Assembly: GCA_002423185.1 (NCBI GenBank)
Contig: DIUX01000004.1
Location: 382,492 to 446,491, forward strand
Direction: 5' to 3'
Length of the DNA stretch: 64,000 nucleotides
Source of the DNA: Micavibrio sp. UBA6147
GTDB taxonomy: Bacteria > Pseudomonadota > Alphaproteobacteria > Micavibrionales > UBA1664
The translations under genes were made by a program, and so were the position numbers. A model generated the notes under the pieces. That model was not told the origin of the DNA, searched no databases, and saw only the letters and a program-made list of their open reading frames with translations. This document shows positions 1-8,736 of the stretch, in pieces (position 1 is the stretch's first letter; every line of letters starts with the position of its first letter).

Positions 1-1025
1 TCGGCCTTGCCATAGAGGTGCACAACAACCGCAGGGTCGGTGAGGAGAGTGCCGACGTTCAAGGCTTCGTCACCGATCAAATTCGTCATCACGGCGTTGC
101 AATGGGCGTCAAACGAGCCGAGCGGCAGGCCGCAAACGGCGCGGACATGTTGTTCGAACTGGCTGCAATGACAGGCATCGAGTGTCCAGTGGCCTGAATT
201 ATGAGGGCGCGGGGCGATTTCGTTGACCAAGAGTCGGTCATCCTTCGTCACAAAAAACTCAACGCCCATAACGCCAACGAGGCTCGATTTATCGGCGATG
301 GTGCGGGCGATCTCTTGCGCTTGGCTGAGGATTTTAGCGGGCAAGGCGGCGGGGGCGGTGCTGGTGTGCAATATATGGTCGCGGTGGACATTCAATGACG
401 GCGCATAGCAGCCGATTTTTTGTTTGCGGTCACGCGCCACAATGACGGAGATTTCGCAGGCAAAGTCGATTTTTTCTTCCAAAATGATGTTTTCGTTGGA
501 CAGGGCCGTCCACGCATCGTCGGCTTCTGCGGGGTTATTGACCGTTTTTTGGCCTTTGCCGTCATAGCCCATTTCGGTGGTTTTAAGGATGCAAGACGGC
601 AACATCATGAATTTCATCGCTTGATGCACGTCAAACGGTGTCCAGACTTCTTTCCACCGTGCGGTTGGAACGCCGATTTCGTTGAGCCATGTTTTCTCGC
701 GGATGCGGTTTTGGCTTATGCTTAATATTTGTTCGCCTGGCAAGACATCGCGTGTGCGGTGAATGATCCGCAAGGCGGATGACGGAATATTTTCAAATTC
801 ATAGGTGACGACGTCAACCTCATCACAAAAGGCCATCAAGGCGGATTCGTCTTCATAGGGGGCGCAGACTGTTTTGCTCGCGACATGGGAGGCGGGGGCA
901 CCGCGCTCGGGGCTGAAGATGACCGTTTTAATGCCGAGGCGGGCGGCGGCCATCGCGGACATGCGGCCAAGCTGGCCTCCGCCGAGGATTCCGAGTGTTT
1001 TGACCGGTAAAATGGTGCGGGTCAT
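1..1025 (-). CDS. purK: PurK, N5-carboxyaminoimidazole ribonucleotide synthase, 3' end cut by the window edge
   Basis: An ATP-grasp enzyme that uses ATP and bicarbonate to turn AIR into N5-CAIR in purine synthesis. Reading leftward from the ATG at 1025, the frame stays open to position 1, giving about 341 codons. The start carries the nucleotide-binding stretch LGILGGGQLGRM. Later come YEFENIP, KTTEMGYDGKGQ and the metal/ATP-site block NEIAPRPHNSGHWT, all typical of PurK. The usual length is about 355-385 residues, so only the last few tens of residues are missing. Its partner purE lies upstream on the same strand, but a gene on the opposite strand (1186-1623) separates the two. The family assignment is secure. 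Confidence 0.95.
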   Translation of the reverse strand, partial: MTRTILPVKTLGILGGGQLGRMSAMAAARLGIKTVIFSPERGAPASHVASKTVCAPYEDESALMAFCDEVDVVTYEFENIPSSALRIIHRTRDVLPGEQILSISQNRIREKTWLNEIGVPTARWKEVWTPFDVHQAMKFMMLPSCILKTTEMGYDGKGQKTVNNPAEADDAWTALSNENIILEEKIDFACEISVIVARDRKQKIGCYAPSLNVHRDHILHTSTAPAALPAKILSQAQEIARTIADKSSLVGVMGVEFFVTKDDRLLVNEIAPRPHNSGHWTLDACHCSQFEQHVRAVCGLPLGSFDAHCNAVMTNLIGDEALNVGTLLTDPAVVVHLYGKA

Positions 1026-1185
1026 TATGTGGTGTCCTGCTTTTGGCGCTGTGCGCCACTGTCATAGCTGTCATAAAGGATATTCGGGGAGAGATACCGT
1101 GTCATAGGCTATCATATATTGTTGCATCTTCAATTCTTTTCTGGTATTTGACATAATCTTATTTCATCATAAGGAAAAATACGCT

Positions 1186-1623
1186 ATGTCAGGTTCATCG
1201 GATTACACAAAAGCTTTACCGGAAGGCGTCGCCCGCAAACGGCAATTAAACCGCGTGTTTTTGCTCAGCGTTATGCCGATGCCGTTTCTTGCCGTTGCGG
1301 GGTTTAGCGGCTTTGCCTTGCAAAATGCCGCCGATCAAATCCGCGCGATGGATGAAACGCAGATCACAACGCTAATCCAAGACGGATGCAGTAAAGAATA
1401 TCTGGATAATTACCGTCACATGGAGCGTGACACCTTTATGCCGCAATGCCTGAACACGGCACAGGAAGAAATCAAGAATATTGATGCCGTGGACGCGTTG
1501 GGCGGGCGGCTATTATTAATCGCCGGCATGTTCGGTGCGGTTGCCGGCTATGGCGCAATCGGCAGTGCACGGGCAATGGCGCGTGAATTTCCAAGGGCAA
1601 AGCGCGGCAATACGCCATCATAG
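1186..1623 (+). CDS. hypothetical membrane protein, two predicted membrane segments
   Basis: A 145-residue protein I do not recognise. Two hydrophobic stretches are visible. One lies near residues 25-45 (FLLSVMPMPFLAVAGFSGFA) and one near residues 105-125 (LLLIAGMFGAVAGYGAIG). Between them is a polar, probably extracytoplasmic loop with two cysteines (DGCSKEY and PQCLNTA) that could form a disulfide. A purine-rich ribosome-binding region (AAGGAAAAA) precedes the ATG. The gene sits alone on the plus strand between purK and purE, which are both on the minus strand. A hairpin terminator follows. No function can be inferred. Confidence 0.7.
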   Translation: MSGSSDYTKALPEGVARKRQLNRVFLLSVMPMPFLAVAGFSGFALQNAADQIRAMDETQITTLIQDGCSKEYLDNYRHMERDTFMPQCLNTAQEEIKNIDAVDALGGRLLLIAGMFGAVAGYGAIGSARAMAREFPRAKRGNTPS

Positions 1624-1654
1624 GGCTTTTTGTTGTTTTGTCGGACGAATAGGC

Positions 1655-1683
1655 GGTGGCTTTGGACAAGCCGCCGTTTTTTG
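1655..1683 (+). terminator. rho-independent terminator
   Basis: An 8-pair stem (GGTGGCTT against AAGCCGCC, one G-T pair) with a 5-base loop is followed by a T run. It ends transcription of the small membrane-protein gene and lies between it and the end of convergent purE. Confidence 0.75.
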
Positions 1684-1715
1684 TTGTGCGGGGATAGGGG
1701 GCGACTTCGCGGATA

Positions 1716-2222
1716 TTATTGCGGGCTGAGGCCAACGGCGTCGGATTGTTCGGTGCGCCAGTTTTCAACACGGGTTTGCAAGGCGGAATCGGACAAGCCC
1801 AAGATAGAGGCGGCGAGCAAGGCGGCGTTTTTGGCACCGCTGTCGCCGATGGCGAGGGTTCCGACCGGCACGCCGCCGGGCATTTGCACGATGGACAGAA
1901 GGCTGTCCATGCCCTTGAGGGCTTTGCTCTTGATAGGCACGCCAAGAACGGGCAGGACGGTCATCGCGGCGACCATGCCGGGCAGGTGAGCTGCGCCGCC
2001 CGCCCCCGCGATAATCACTTGAAGGCCGCGATCTTTGGCCGTTTTGGCGTAATCGTACAACCGATCCGGCGTGCGGTGCGCGGACACGATGCGGGTTTCA
2101 TAGGACACGCCGAGAAGGTCAAGAATCTGCGCTGCATGTTCCATTGTTGGCCAATCGGACTGGCTCCCCATAATGATTCCGACGGATATGGGGGCGTGTG
2201 CGGGGGGTGATTCTTGCGGCAT
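1716..2222 (-). CDS. purE: PurE, N5-carboxyaminoimidazole ribonucleotide mutase
   Basis: Class I PurE, which moves the carboxylate of N5-CAIR to C4 to give CAIR in purine synthesis. It has 168 residues, the usual length. Near the N-terminus are the signature GIIMGSQSDWPTM and then SAHRTPDRL with the catalytic histidine. AGAGGAAHLPGM and the loop MPGGVPVGT follow. It lies 26 bases downstream of the DUF465 gene on the same strand, so the two are probably co-transcribed. purK, normally its immediate neighbour, is about 700 bases further on beyond an opposite-strand gene. Confidence 0.96.
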   Translation of the reverse strand: MPQESPPAHAPISVGIIMGSQSDWPTMEHAAQILDLLGVSYETRIVSAHRTPDRLYDYAKTAKDRGLQVIIAGAGGAAHLPGMVAAMTVLPVLGVPIKSKALKGMDSLLSIVQMPGGVPVGTLAIGDSGAKNAALLAASILGLSDSALQTRVENWRTEQSDAVGLSPQ

Positions 2223-2248
2223 GGCTCTTTTGAAAAAAAGATGGTGGG

Positions 2249-2452
2249 TTACGCGATGATGTCGGGGAGGAGTTCACTCTCCGCCTTTTGGATCATGTCT
2301 TTGAGGATCAGTTTACGCTTTTTAAGGCGCTGTATCTGAACCAAATCAACGGGCTGAGCGCTTTGCAAACGGTCAATAATATCATCCAGATCGCGGTGTT
2401 CGACTCTGAGCTGCTCAAGCTTTTTATGAAGCTGTTCGTGAATTTCATCCAT
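2249..2452 (-). CDS. DUF465 (YdcH-like) small coiled-coil protein
   Basis: A 67-residue, highly charged helical protein beginning MDEIHEQLHKKLEQLRVEHRDLDDIIDRL, in sections typical of DUF465: a heptad-like first helix, a short QPVD turn and a second basic helix QRLKKRKLILKDMIQKAE. Alphaproteobacteria often carry several copies. The biochemical role of the family is not established. The gene lies immediately upstream of purE on the same strand and is divergent from pfkA. The 210-base gap to pfkA must hold both promoters, but I saw no convincing -35/-10 pair. Confidence 0.85.
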   Translation of the reverse strand: MDEIHEQLHKKLEQLRVEHRDLDDIIDRLQSAQPVDLVQIQRLKKRKLILKDMIQKAESELLPDIIA

Positions 2453-2662
2453 GGTGTACGAAAATTTACCTTTATTTGAAAAAGTATAACTTTAAGGAAC
2501 ATAGCAAATAACTTTGAAAAGATTAAGAAAAATTTTGCTTTCGATGCATTTCTTCTGTGGGCGCGAAATGGGGGGCACAGCGCATGAATTTATGCTGCGG
2601 GCTTGATCTTCGCGTAAAAACAGGACATTCTTCCGGAAAAACAAGGATCGGATGATTTTCCT

Positions 2663-3739
2663 ATGACCAAAAAAATTGCAATTCTGACCAGCGGCGGCGA
2701 TTGTGCCGGCCTGAATGCCGCCATTCGCGCGGCGGTGCATCGGGCGGAACTTCTGGGCTGGGAAATTTATGGCATTTTGAATGGAACGCACGGGCTGTTG
2801 TATGATCCGCCGCATGTGCGCCGTTTGCACTCGCGCGATTTCGACAGCAACGTGATGCGCCAAGGCGGAACCGTTCTCGGCACCACCAACAAAGGCAATC
2901 CTTTCGAATGGCCGATGCCCGACGGGTCAAAAATTGACCGCTCCGGCGATATCATTGACGGGTTTAAAAAGCTCGGCCTTGATGGCGTGATCGGTATTGG
3001 CGGGGATGGCAGCTTTGCCATCTTGCGTGAATTGGCCAATCGCGGCGGTATTAACATGGTCGGCATCCCGAAAACGATTGATAACGACCTTGGCAAGACC
3101 GAAGTGTCGGTCGGATTCGATACGGCGGTTGCCGTGGCGACCGAGGCGCTTGACCGCCTGCAACCAACGGCGGCGAGCCATGACCGTGTGATGGTGCTGG
3201 AGGTCATGGGGCGCGATGCGGGGCATATTGCCTTGAATGCCGGTATTGCGGGCGGAGCGGATGTGATTTTGATTCCTGAAATTCCGTACAGCCTTGAAAA
3301 AATCGCGGAAAAGATTCGTTCGATCAAGAAAAACGGCCGGAACTTCGCGCTTGTCGTGGTGTCGGAAGCGGTCGAAACAATCGACAGCGAGAAAATGATT
3401 CGTGAATTCCATGGCGGCGAAAAACGACTCGGCGGGATCGGTCATTATGTCGGCGAGAAAATTGCCGCGGCGACTGGCTCGGAAACGCGTGTCACCGTGC
3501 TCGGCCATGTCCAGCGCGGCAGTCAACCAACCCATATGGATCGTCTGATCGCCTCGGCCTTTGGCGTCTATGCGGTTGATCTGATCAATCAAGGCAAGTT
3601 TGACCGCATGGTGTCGTGGTCGAATCGTGGCGTCATTGACGTGCCGATTCAAGACGCGATTGCCGCCTATCAAGAAGTTGACCTGAGTAGCCCATTGGTG
3701 CATACCGCACGGGCTCTCGGAATTTGCCTCGGCGATTAA
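2663..3739 (+). CDS. pfkA: 6-phosphofructokinase, group with Gly/Lys active-site combination
   Basis: Phosphorylates fructose 6-phosphate to the 1,6-bisphosphate. It has 358 residues. SGGDCAGLN (residues 10-18) is the phosphate-donor loop, GGDGS is at 113-117, PKTIDND at 136-142 with the catalytic aspartate 140, and MGRDAGHIA lies further on. In the classic scheme a glycine at GGDGS goes with ATP use and a lysine in PKTIDND goes with pyrophosphate use. Here Gly116 and Lys137 occur together. That mix is known in the actinobacterial-type long PFKs, some of which use ATP, so the donor cannot be settled from sequence. A K+-independent H+-pyrophosphatase elsewhere in the window makes pyrophosphate metabolism relevant. 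Confidence 0.92.
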   Translation: MTKKIAILTSGGDCAGLNAAIRAAVHRAELLGWEIYGILNGTHGLLYDPPHVRRLHSRDFDSNVMRQGGTVLGTTNKGNPFEWPMPDGSKIDRSGDIIDGFKKLGLDGVIGIGGDGSFAILRELANRGGINMVGIPKTIDNDLGKTEVSVGFDTAVAVATEALDRLQPTAASHDRVMVLEVMGRDAGHIALNAGIAGGADVILIPEIPYSLEKIAEKIRSIKKNGRNFALVVVSEAVETIDSEKMIREFHGGEKRLGGIGHYVGEKIAAATGSETRVTVLGHVQRGSQPTHMDRLIASAFGVYAVDLINQGKFDRMVSWSNRGVIDVPIQDAIAAYQEVDLSSPLVHTARALGICLGD

Positions 3740-3890
3740 TGAGCGATTAACGGCGATTAAAGCGCGTGATGAGGGGCAGGCAAGATAACGGCTTGCCCCA
3801 TGACGTGTTCAGTGTGTAAAATTACAAAAAGATTTGCCGCTGTAACGTTGTAAGGCTGTTTCAGGGCGTTGTTTCAAGGGAAGATTTACC

Positions 3891-4484
3891 ATGCTTTATG
3901 TACAGCAATCATTGGGGCCGGATGAGGAACTTGTCCATATCGGGCGTTTTCACTGGATGTATACCGTGTCGTCCACGGTGTGGATTGTTATCGGGCTGGT
4001 GGGGGCTATCGGTGTTTTGGCTGTGGCGACGTATCTTAAAGTTTTTTTGGCTGTTCACGACATGTACGACGTGGGAAAAATGCCAAGTGGTATATATGAA
4101 CAAGCGTGGCAAAAAACGGTCGCGGCCAAAGGCGGGTATATTAAATTGGTGCAATCCTCGCACCCTGGGGTGCGGATTGGGTCATTTTTGTTCTTTATTG
4201 CCGGCCTCTATATGTTTGCGCAGATGATGGTGATTAAGGCGACGACCGAGATTGCCATCACCAATACGCGCTTGATTTACAAGCAAGGCCTTGTGGCGCG
4301 GCATGTGGGGGAGATCAGTATCGACAGGATCGAGGGCGTCAACGTCCTTCAAGGCATGTTGGGGCGGATTTTCGATTACGGCAATGTCGTTGTGCGCGGG
4401 ATGGGCGTGGGCGAGGTTATGTTACCGCCGATTGCTCAGCCGATTGATTTCCGTAAGGCCATCGAAAAGGCACGTACGCTTTAA
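3891..4484 (+). CDS. bacterial PH-domain (bPH2/YdbS-like) membrane protein
   Basis: A 197-residue inner-membrane protein. Hydrophobic segments lie at about residues 28-50 (VWIVIGLVGAIGVLAVATYL) and 97-115 (SFLFFIAGLYMFAQMMVI). The C-terminal half looks like a bacterial pleckstrin-homology domain: EIAITNTRLIYKQG, then EISIDRIEGV and a GRIFDYGNVVVRG stretch, as in the YdbS/YdbT family. The molecular function of that family is unclear. The gene appears monocistronic: a strong terminator follows and ilvD then starts. Annotation is by domain only. Confidence 0.82.
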   Translation: MLYVQQSLGPDEELVHIGRFHWMYTVSSTVWIVIGLVGAIGVLAVATYLKVFLAVHDMYDVGKMPSGIYEQAWQKTVAAKGGYIKLVQSSHPGVRIGSFLFFIAGLYMFAQMMVIKATTEIAITNTRLIYKQGLVARHVGEISIDRIEGVNVLQGMLGRIFDYGNVVVRGMGVGEVMLPPIAQPIDFRKAIEKARTL

Positions 4485-4533
4485 GACTTTTGCTTGGAGC
4501 GCTTTTTAGAGTAAGCGTTTTTATTATTATAAA

Positions 4534-4560
4534 TCAGGCTGTTACAGCCTGATTTTTATT
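4534..4560 (+). terminator. rho-independent terminator after the PH-domain gene
   Basis: A perfect 8-pair stem TCAGGCTG / CAGCCTGA with a TTA loop, followed by TTTTTA. It lies just 26 bases before the ilvD start and insulates the two genes. Confidence 0.9.
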
Positions 4561-4585
4561 ATCAATATAAAAAGAGGTGTATGAA

Positions 4586-6310
4586 ATGTCGTCATCAAAA
4601 TGGGATAAAACAAAACTCGTCAGCCGCTATGTGACCGAAGGGCCGAAGAGCGCCCCGCACCGCGCCTATTATTACGCGATGGGGATGACGGAGGAACAGA
4701 TTCACCAGCCTTTGGTCGGGGTCGCGACATGCTGGAATGAGGCTGCACCCTGTAACATTGCCCTGTCGCGTCAGGCCAAAGCCGCCAAAATCGGTGTGTC
4801 CGAGGCGGGCGCAACGCCGCGCGAATTCACAACGATTACGGTGACGGACGGGATTGCGATGGGGCATGAGGGGATGCGCTCATCGCTGGTGTCGCGTGAA
4901 GTGATCGCCGATTCGGTGGAATTGACGATGCGCGGGCATTGCTATGACGCGCTGGTGGGGATTGCGGGGTGCGATAAGTCGCTCCCTGGGATGATGATGG
5001 TGATGGTGCGGCTTAATGTGCCGTCAGTGTTTATGTATGGCGGTTCGATTTTGCCGGGGCGTTTCAAAGACCGCGATGTGACGATTATTGACGTGTTCGA
5101 AGGGGTCGGTAAACACGCGACCGGTGAATACAGCGATGAAGAGCTGAAGGAATTGGAATGCGTGGCGTGTCCATCTGCGGGCGCGTGCGGCGGTCAATTC
5201 ACTGCCAACACCATGGCGTGTGTGTCCGAGGCTATGGGGCTTGCCTTGCCGGGGTCGGCGGGGGCGCCGGCGCCGTATGAGAGCCGTGATGAATATGCGA
5301 TAGCCTCAGGGCAGGCGGTTGTTGAATTGATCCGCAAAAACATTCGCCCGCGCGATATTGTGACGCGCAAATCACTTGAAAACGCGGCGGCGGTGGTTGC
5401 GGCTACGGGCGGGTCAACCAATGCGGCGCTGCATTTACCGGCTATCGCGCATGAAGCGGGGATTGATTTTGACCTTCATGACGTTGCGGAAATTTTCAAA
5501 CGCACCCCGTATATTGCCGATTTGAAACCGGGCGGACGGTATGTTGCCAAGGATATGTTCGAAGTCGGCGGCGTGTCCGTGGTGTTGAAGGAATTGCTCA
5601 AGGGCGGATATTTGCACGGCGATTGTTTGACCGTGACCGGAAAAACCCTTGCGCAAAACCTTGAACATGTCGAGTTTCCGGCCGATCAGGATGTGATTCG
5701 CCCGATCACAAACCCGCTTTCGCCCACTGGCGGTGTGGTTGGTTTGACGGGGAATCTGGCACCCGAGGGGGCGATTGTGAAGGTTGCGGGCATGAAAAAC
5801 CTTGTGTTCGAGGGAACCGCCCGCGTCTTTGATTGCGAGGAAGATTGCTTTAACGCCATTCAGGCCAAACAAATTGCTGAGGGCGATGTGTTGGTGATCC
5901 GCTATGAAGGCCCGAAGGGTGGCCCCGGAATGCGCGAGATGCTGTCGACCACTGCGGCGCTGTACGGGCAAGGCATGGGCGACAAAGTGGCGTTGATTAC
6001 CGATGGGCGGTTTTCAGGCGGGACGCGCGGTTTTTGCATCGGGCATTTGAGTCCTGAGGCCGCCGTAGGCGGGCCTGTTGCCCTCATCAATAATGGCGAT
6101 AGAATCCGCATTGATGCGGAAAAAGGAACGATTGATTTGTTGGTCGATGAGGGGGAATTATCCGCCCGCCGCGCAAAATGGCGCCCGAAACAGCATAATT
6201 ATCAATCCGGCGCCCTGTGGAAATATGCCCAATTGGTCGGGTCGGCGCAAAAGGGTGCGGTGACCCATCCAGGGGCAAAATTCGAAACGCACACATTCGT
6301 TGATCTGTAA
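4586..6310 (+). CDS. ilvD: IlvD, dihydroxy-acid dehydratase
   Basis: An iron-sulfur dehydratase that makes the 2-keto acids preceding valine, leucine and isoleucine. It has 574 residues from the ATG at 4586, which I chose because AAGAGGTG sits just upstream. A GTG at 4577 is in frame but lies inside that ribosome-binding site. The three cluster-cysteine regions are visible in VGVATCWNEAAPCN, GIAGCDKSLPGM and ACPSAGACGGQFTANTM. The C-terminal DGRFSGGTRGFCIGH motif is also present. It is a single-gene unit between a terminator and a 200-base gap before the next gene. Confidence 0.96.
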   Translation: MSSSKWDKTKLVSRYVTEGPKSAPHRAYYYAMGMTEEQIHQPLVGVATCWNEAAPCNIALSRQAKAAKIGVSEAGATPREFTTITVTDGIAMGHEGMRSSLVSREVIADSVELTMRGHCYDALVGIAGCDKSLPGMMMVMVRLNVPSVFMYGGSILPGRFKDRDVTIIDVFEGVGKHATGEYSDEELKELECVACPSAGACGGQFTANTMACVSEAMGLALPGSAGAPAPYESRDEYAIASGQAVVELIRKNIRPRDIVTRKSLENAAAVVAATGGSTNAALHLPAIAHEAGIDFDLHDVAEIFKRTPYIADLKPGGRYVAKDMFEVGGVSVVLKELLKGGYLHGDCLTVTGKTLAQNLEHVEFPADQDVIRPITNPLSPTGGVVGLTGNLAPEGAIVKVAGMKNLVFEGTARVFDCEEDCFNAIQAKQIAEGDVLVIRYEGPKGGPGMREMLSTTAALYGQGMGDKVALITDGRFSGGTRGFCIGHLSPEAAVGGPVALINNGDRIRIDAEKGTIDLLVDEGELSARRAKWRPKQHNYQSGALWKYAQLVGSAQKGAVTHPGAKFETHTFVDL

Positions 6311-6512
6311 TTATAACAGTGTTTTACGATGGTTTTCTTGAGTGGATTTTGAGGTTTGAAACTTCTGTGCTAGGATGCTGCGTGCCTGAGTCGGGGGTGG
6401 AGTTTTCCCCAATTCTGCACAGGCATTTGTGGAGTTATTCACAAAAAGCCTTTGAATTTCGATATGAGTCTGTTAAAAACTCCTTCGCCTCGTAAATAAC
6501 AATGACGAAAAA

Positions 6513-7073
6513 ATGACGTTGATAAGGCAAAAAAGAAGAGCGTTTCTCAAAGTGGTCGGTGCCGGTCTTGTCGGTTTGTCGGCTCTTATGGTTAAAGTGA
6601 TGCCGGCTTCCGCCCGTGAAACAATCGGTCGGTCGGTTTCCATGAAAAACCTGCATACCGGAGAAATCTATAAAGGGATTTATCGGGTCGGTGGGTATTA
6701 CATCCCTGAGGAATTTGAGAAGATCAACACGTTGATGCGTGACCATCGTTGTGGCAAAAAACGCGCGATGGATCCAAAATTGATTGATATCATCGCGGAT
6801 ATTCAAAAAAAATGCGGCTGTGTTGAGCCGGTGGGCATTTTGTCTGGCTATCGCTCGGCGGAAACCAATGCGATGCTGCGTAAGAATACATCCGGCGTGG
6901 CCAAAAATTCATTCCACATTAAGGGACAGGCCGCAGACATCCGTTTGAACGGTGTTCGCACCAAATATCTTTGCACACAGGCGATGAACCTTAAAGCCGG
7001 CGGTGTTGGCTATTACCCCAAGAGCAACTTTGTCCATGTGGACACTGGCAAGGTTCGGCACTGGTCGGCCTAG
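6513..7073 (+). CDS. Tat-exported YcbK/MepK-like murein endopeptidase (DUF882, M15 fold)
   Basis: A 186-residue protein of the DUF882/YcbK family. E. coli YcbK (MepK) is a zinc-dependent murein endopeptidase that opens 3-3 cross-links. The N-terminus KRRAFLKVVGAGLVGL is a twin-arginine signal ending near PASA, so export goes through Tat. The peptidase core shows SGYRSAETN, then HIKGQAADI (His and Asp metal ligands), and FVHVDTG near the C-terminus with the last histidine. All expected residues seem intact. In the 200-base gap upstream, TTGAGG-16-TAGGAT could be a weak promoter. The terminator at 7123 ends the unit. Confidence 0.88.
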   Translation: MTLIRQKRRAFLKVVGAGLVGLSALMVKVMPASARETIGRSVSMKNLHTGEIYKGIYRVGGYYIPEEFEKINTLMRDHRCGKKRAMDPKLIDIIADIQKKCGCVEPVGILSGYRSAETNAMLRKNTSGVAKNSFHIKGQAADIRLNGVRTKYLCTQAMNLKAGGVGYYPKSNFVHVDTGKVRHWSA

Positions 7074-7122
7074 TCGTCTTTTGATCACGTGTTGCTTTTG
7101 GTTTATTTCAGCCATTCGATGA

Positions 7123-7147
7123 ACAGCCCTGTGGGGCTGTTTTTATT
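7123..7147 (+). terminator. rho-independent terminator
   Basis: The stem ACAGCCC / GGGCTGT with a TGTG loop is followed by TTTT. It follows the YcbK-like gene. The rest of the gap to 7361 shows no gene. Confidence 0.85.
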
Positions 7148-7361
7148 TGTGGGAGAGGTTAGGACACGAACCTTGCTTGCGAGCCGTACGCGCGGCGGAT
7201 AGGTTTGTTGGATGATGGTTGTGAATTTTTTGACCTGATTTTTCATCGTTTTTTGCCTTTTGACCGGTGGAAGGTATACGGAGGTTTGTAATCGGGTTTG
7301 TAATCGGCGGCGATGCCGATATGATGGGCTAACCAAATGAGTAAGAAAAGAGTTCCGATCT

Positions 7362-8708
7362 ATGAAGTTTATTGCGCTGGGCGCAAATCTAGATAGTCGT
7401 TTTGGAACGCCGGTGGAAACGCTGGCCGCCGCGCGGGCGGCTGTGGCGCTTGCGGGGATGAGTGTGACGGGGGCTTCGCGCATATGGAAAACTGCACCGG
7501 TTCCGGCAGACCAGCCATGGTATTATAACCAGATCCTCTCCATCGATACTGATCTGTCGCCGCGCGATTTACTGGCGCAGCTTTTGGCGATTGAGGAGGA
7601 TTTCGGGCGGGTGCGTACGCATAAAAACGCGCCGCGCGTGCTTGACCTTGATTTGCTCGCCTATGACGATGTGGTTTTGCGGGAGGATGATTATTGCATC
7701 GTGCCGCATCCGCGCATGCATGAGCGCAGCTTTGTCTTGCTCCCCTTGCGCGACATCGCGCCGCATTGGGTGCATCCCGTGGTCGGAAAAACGGTGGTTG
7801 AGCTGTTGTCCGGCATAGAATATAGCGGCGCGGATGCGCTGGCGTTGCCTTGTTCGCAGCATCGCTTTGCAACCCATGCTTCGTCCGATGATGGCGCAGC
7901 GTTTCACGTTATGGGGATTGTGAATGTCACGCCGGACAGTTTTTCAGACGGTGGGTTATGTTTTTCAACGGAAGATGCGGTCGGGCAGGCCTTGAGCATG
8001 GTGCAGGCCGGCGCAACAATTTTGGATATTGGCGGCGAGTCAACACGCCCCGATGCACAGCCCGTATCACCTGAGCAAGAGCAAGACCGAATTCTGCCGG
8101 TTATTGAGCGTTTGGTGCGGCTGGTGAAGGGGCGGGACGTGATGGTGTCGGTGGACACGCGCCATGCCGCAACGATGCGCGCCGCGATTGCGGCGGGGGC
8201 GGGGATGGTGAATGATGTGTCTGCCTTGTCCGACCCCGAGGCCATCGGCGTTTTAACGGCGCATCCCGAAGTCTTTGCCTGCGTGATGCATATGCAAGGC
8301 ACGCCGCAAACGATGCAAAAAGAGCCGCATTATGACGATGTGGTGGAGGATGTGCTGGCGTTTTTATGGGGGCGGCTGGAGCAGGCGCAAAACGCCGGAA
8401 TCGGGCATCATCGTTTGATTGCGGATGTCGGAATCGGGTTCGGCAAGACATTGGCGCATAATTTGACGTTATTGGCGCATATCGGGCGTTTTCATGATCT
8501 GGGCGTACCGCTCTTGCTCGGCACATCGCGCAAGCGGTTCATTGCGGGAGTCGATGAATCGGCGCAAAGCCCCTCAGACCGCCTTGGCGGGTCGCTGGCC
8601 TCCGTCCTTCACGGGGCGGAAAAGGGGGTGCAGATCATGCGTGTGCATGATGTGCCGCAAACGGTTCAGGCGCTCAAACTCCGGCAGGCTATTCAAGGCG
8701 CGGTGTAA
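7362..8708 (+). CDS. folP: FolK-FolP fusion: HPPK and dihydropteroate synthase in one chain
   Basis: A 448-residue bifunctional folate enzyme. Residues 1 to about 155 are the pterin pyrophosphokinase FolK: FIALGANLDSR at the start, then RTHKNAPRVLDLDLL and HPRMHERSFVLLPL. From about residue 180 to the end is dihydropteroate synthase FolP: GIVNVTPDSFSDGG, GGESTRPDA and SVDTRHA, ending near SRKRFI. In most bacteria these are separate genes. Here one reading frame covers both with a linker of about 25 residues, and no stop or frame change is seen at the join. It would pass the diphosphate intermediate between two active sites of one chain. The folP symbol is used for convenience. Confidence 0.94.
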   Translation: MKFIALGANLDSRFGTPVETLAAARAAVALAGMSVTGASRIWKTAPVPADQPWYYNQILSIDTDLSPRDLLAQLLAIEEDFGRVRTHKNAPRVLDLDLLAYDDVVLREDDYCIVPHPRMHERSFVLLPLRDIAPHWVHPVVGKTVVELLSGIEYSGADALALPCSQHRFATHASSDDGAAFHVMGIVNVTPDSFSDGGLCFSTEDAVGQALSMVQAGATILDIGGESTRPDAQPVSPEQEQDRILPVIERLVRLVKGRDVMVSVDTRHAATMRAAIAAGAGMVNDVSALSDPEAIGVLTAHPEVFACVMHMQGTPQTMQKEPHYDDVVEDVLAFLWGRLEQAQNAGIGHHRLIADVGIGFGKTLAHNLTLLAHIGRFHDLGVPLLLGTSRKRFIAGVDESAQSPSDRLGGSLASVLHGAEKGVQIMRVHDVPQTVQALKLRQAIQGAV

Positions 8709-8736
8709 GGCTTGTTCGTGTGAAGGCGCGTTTTGC

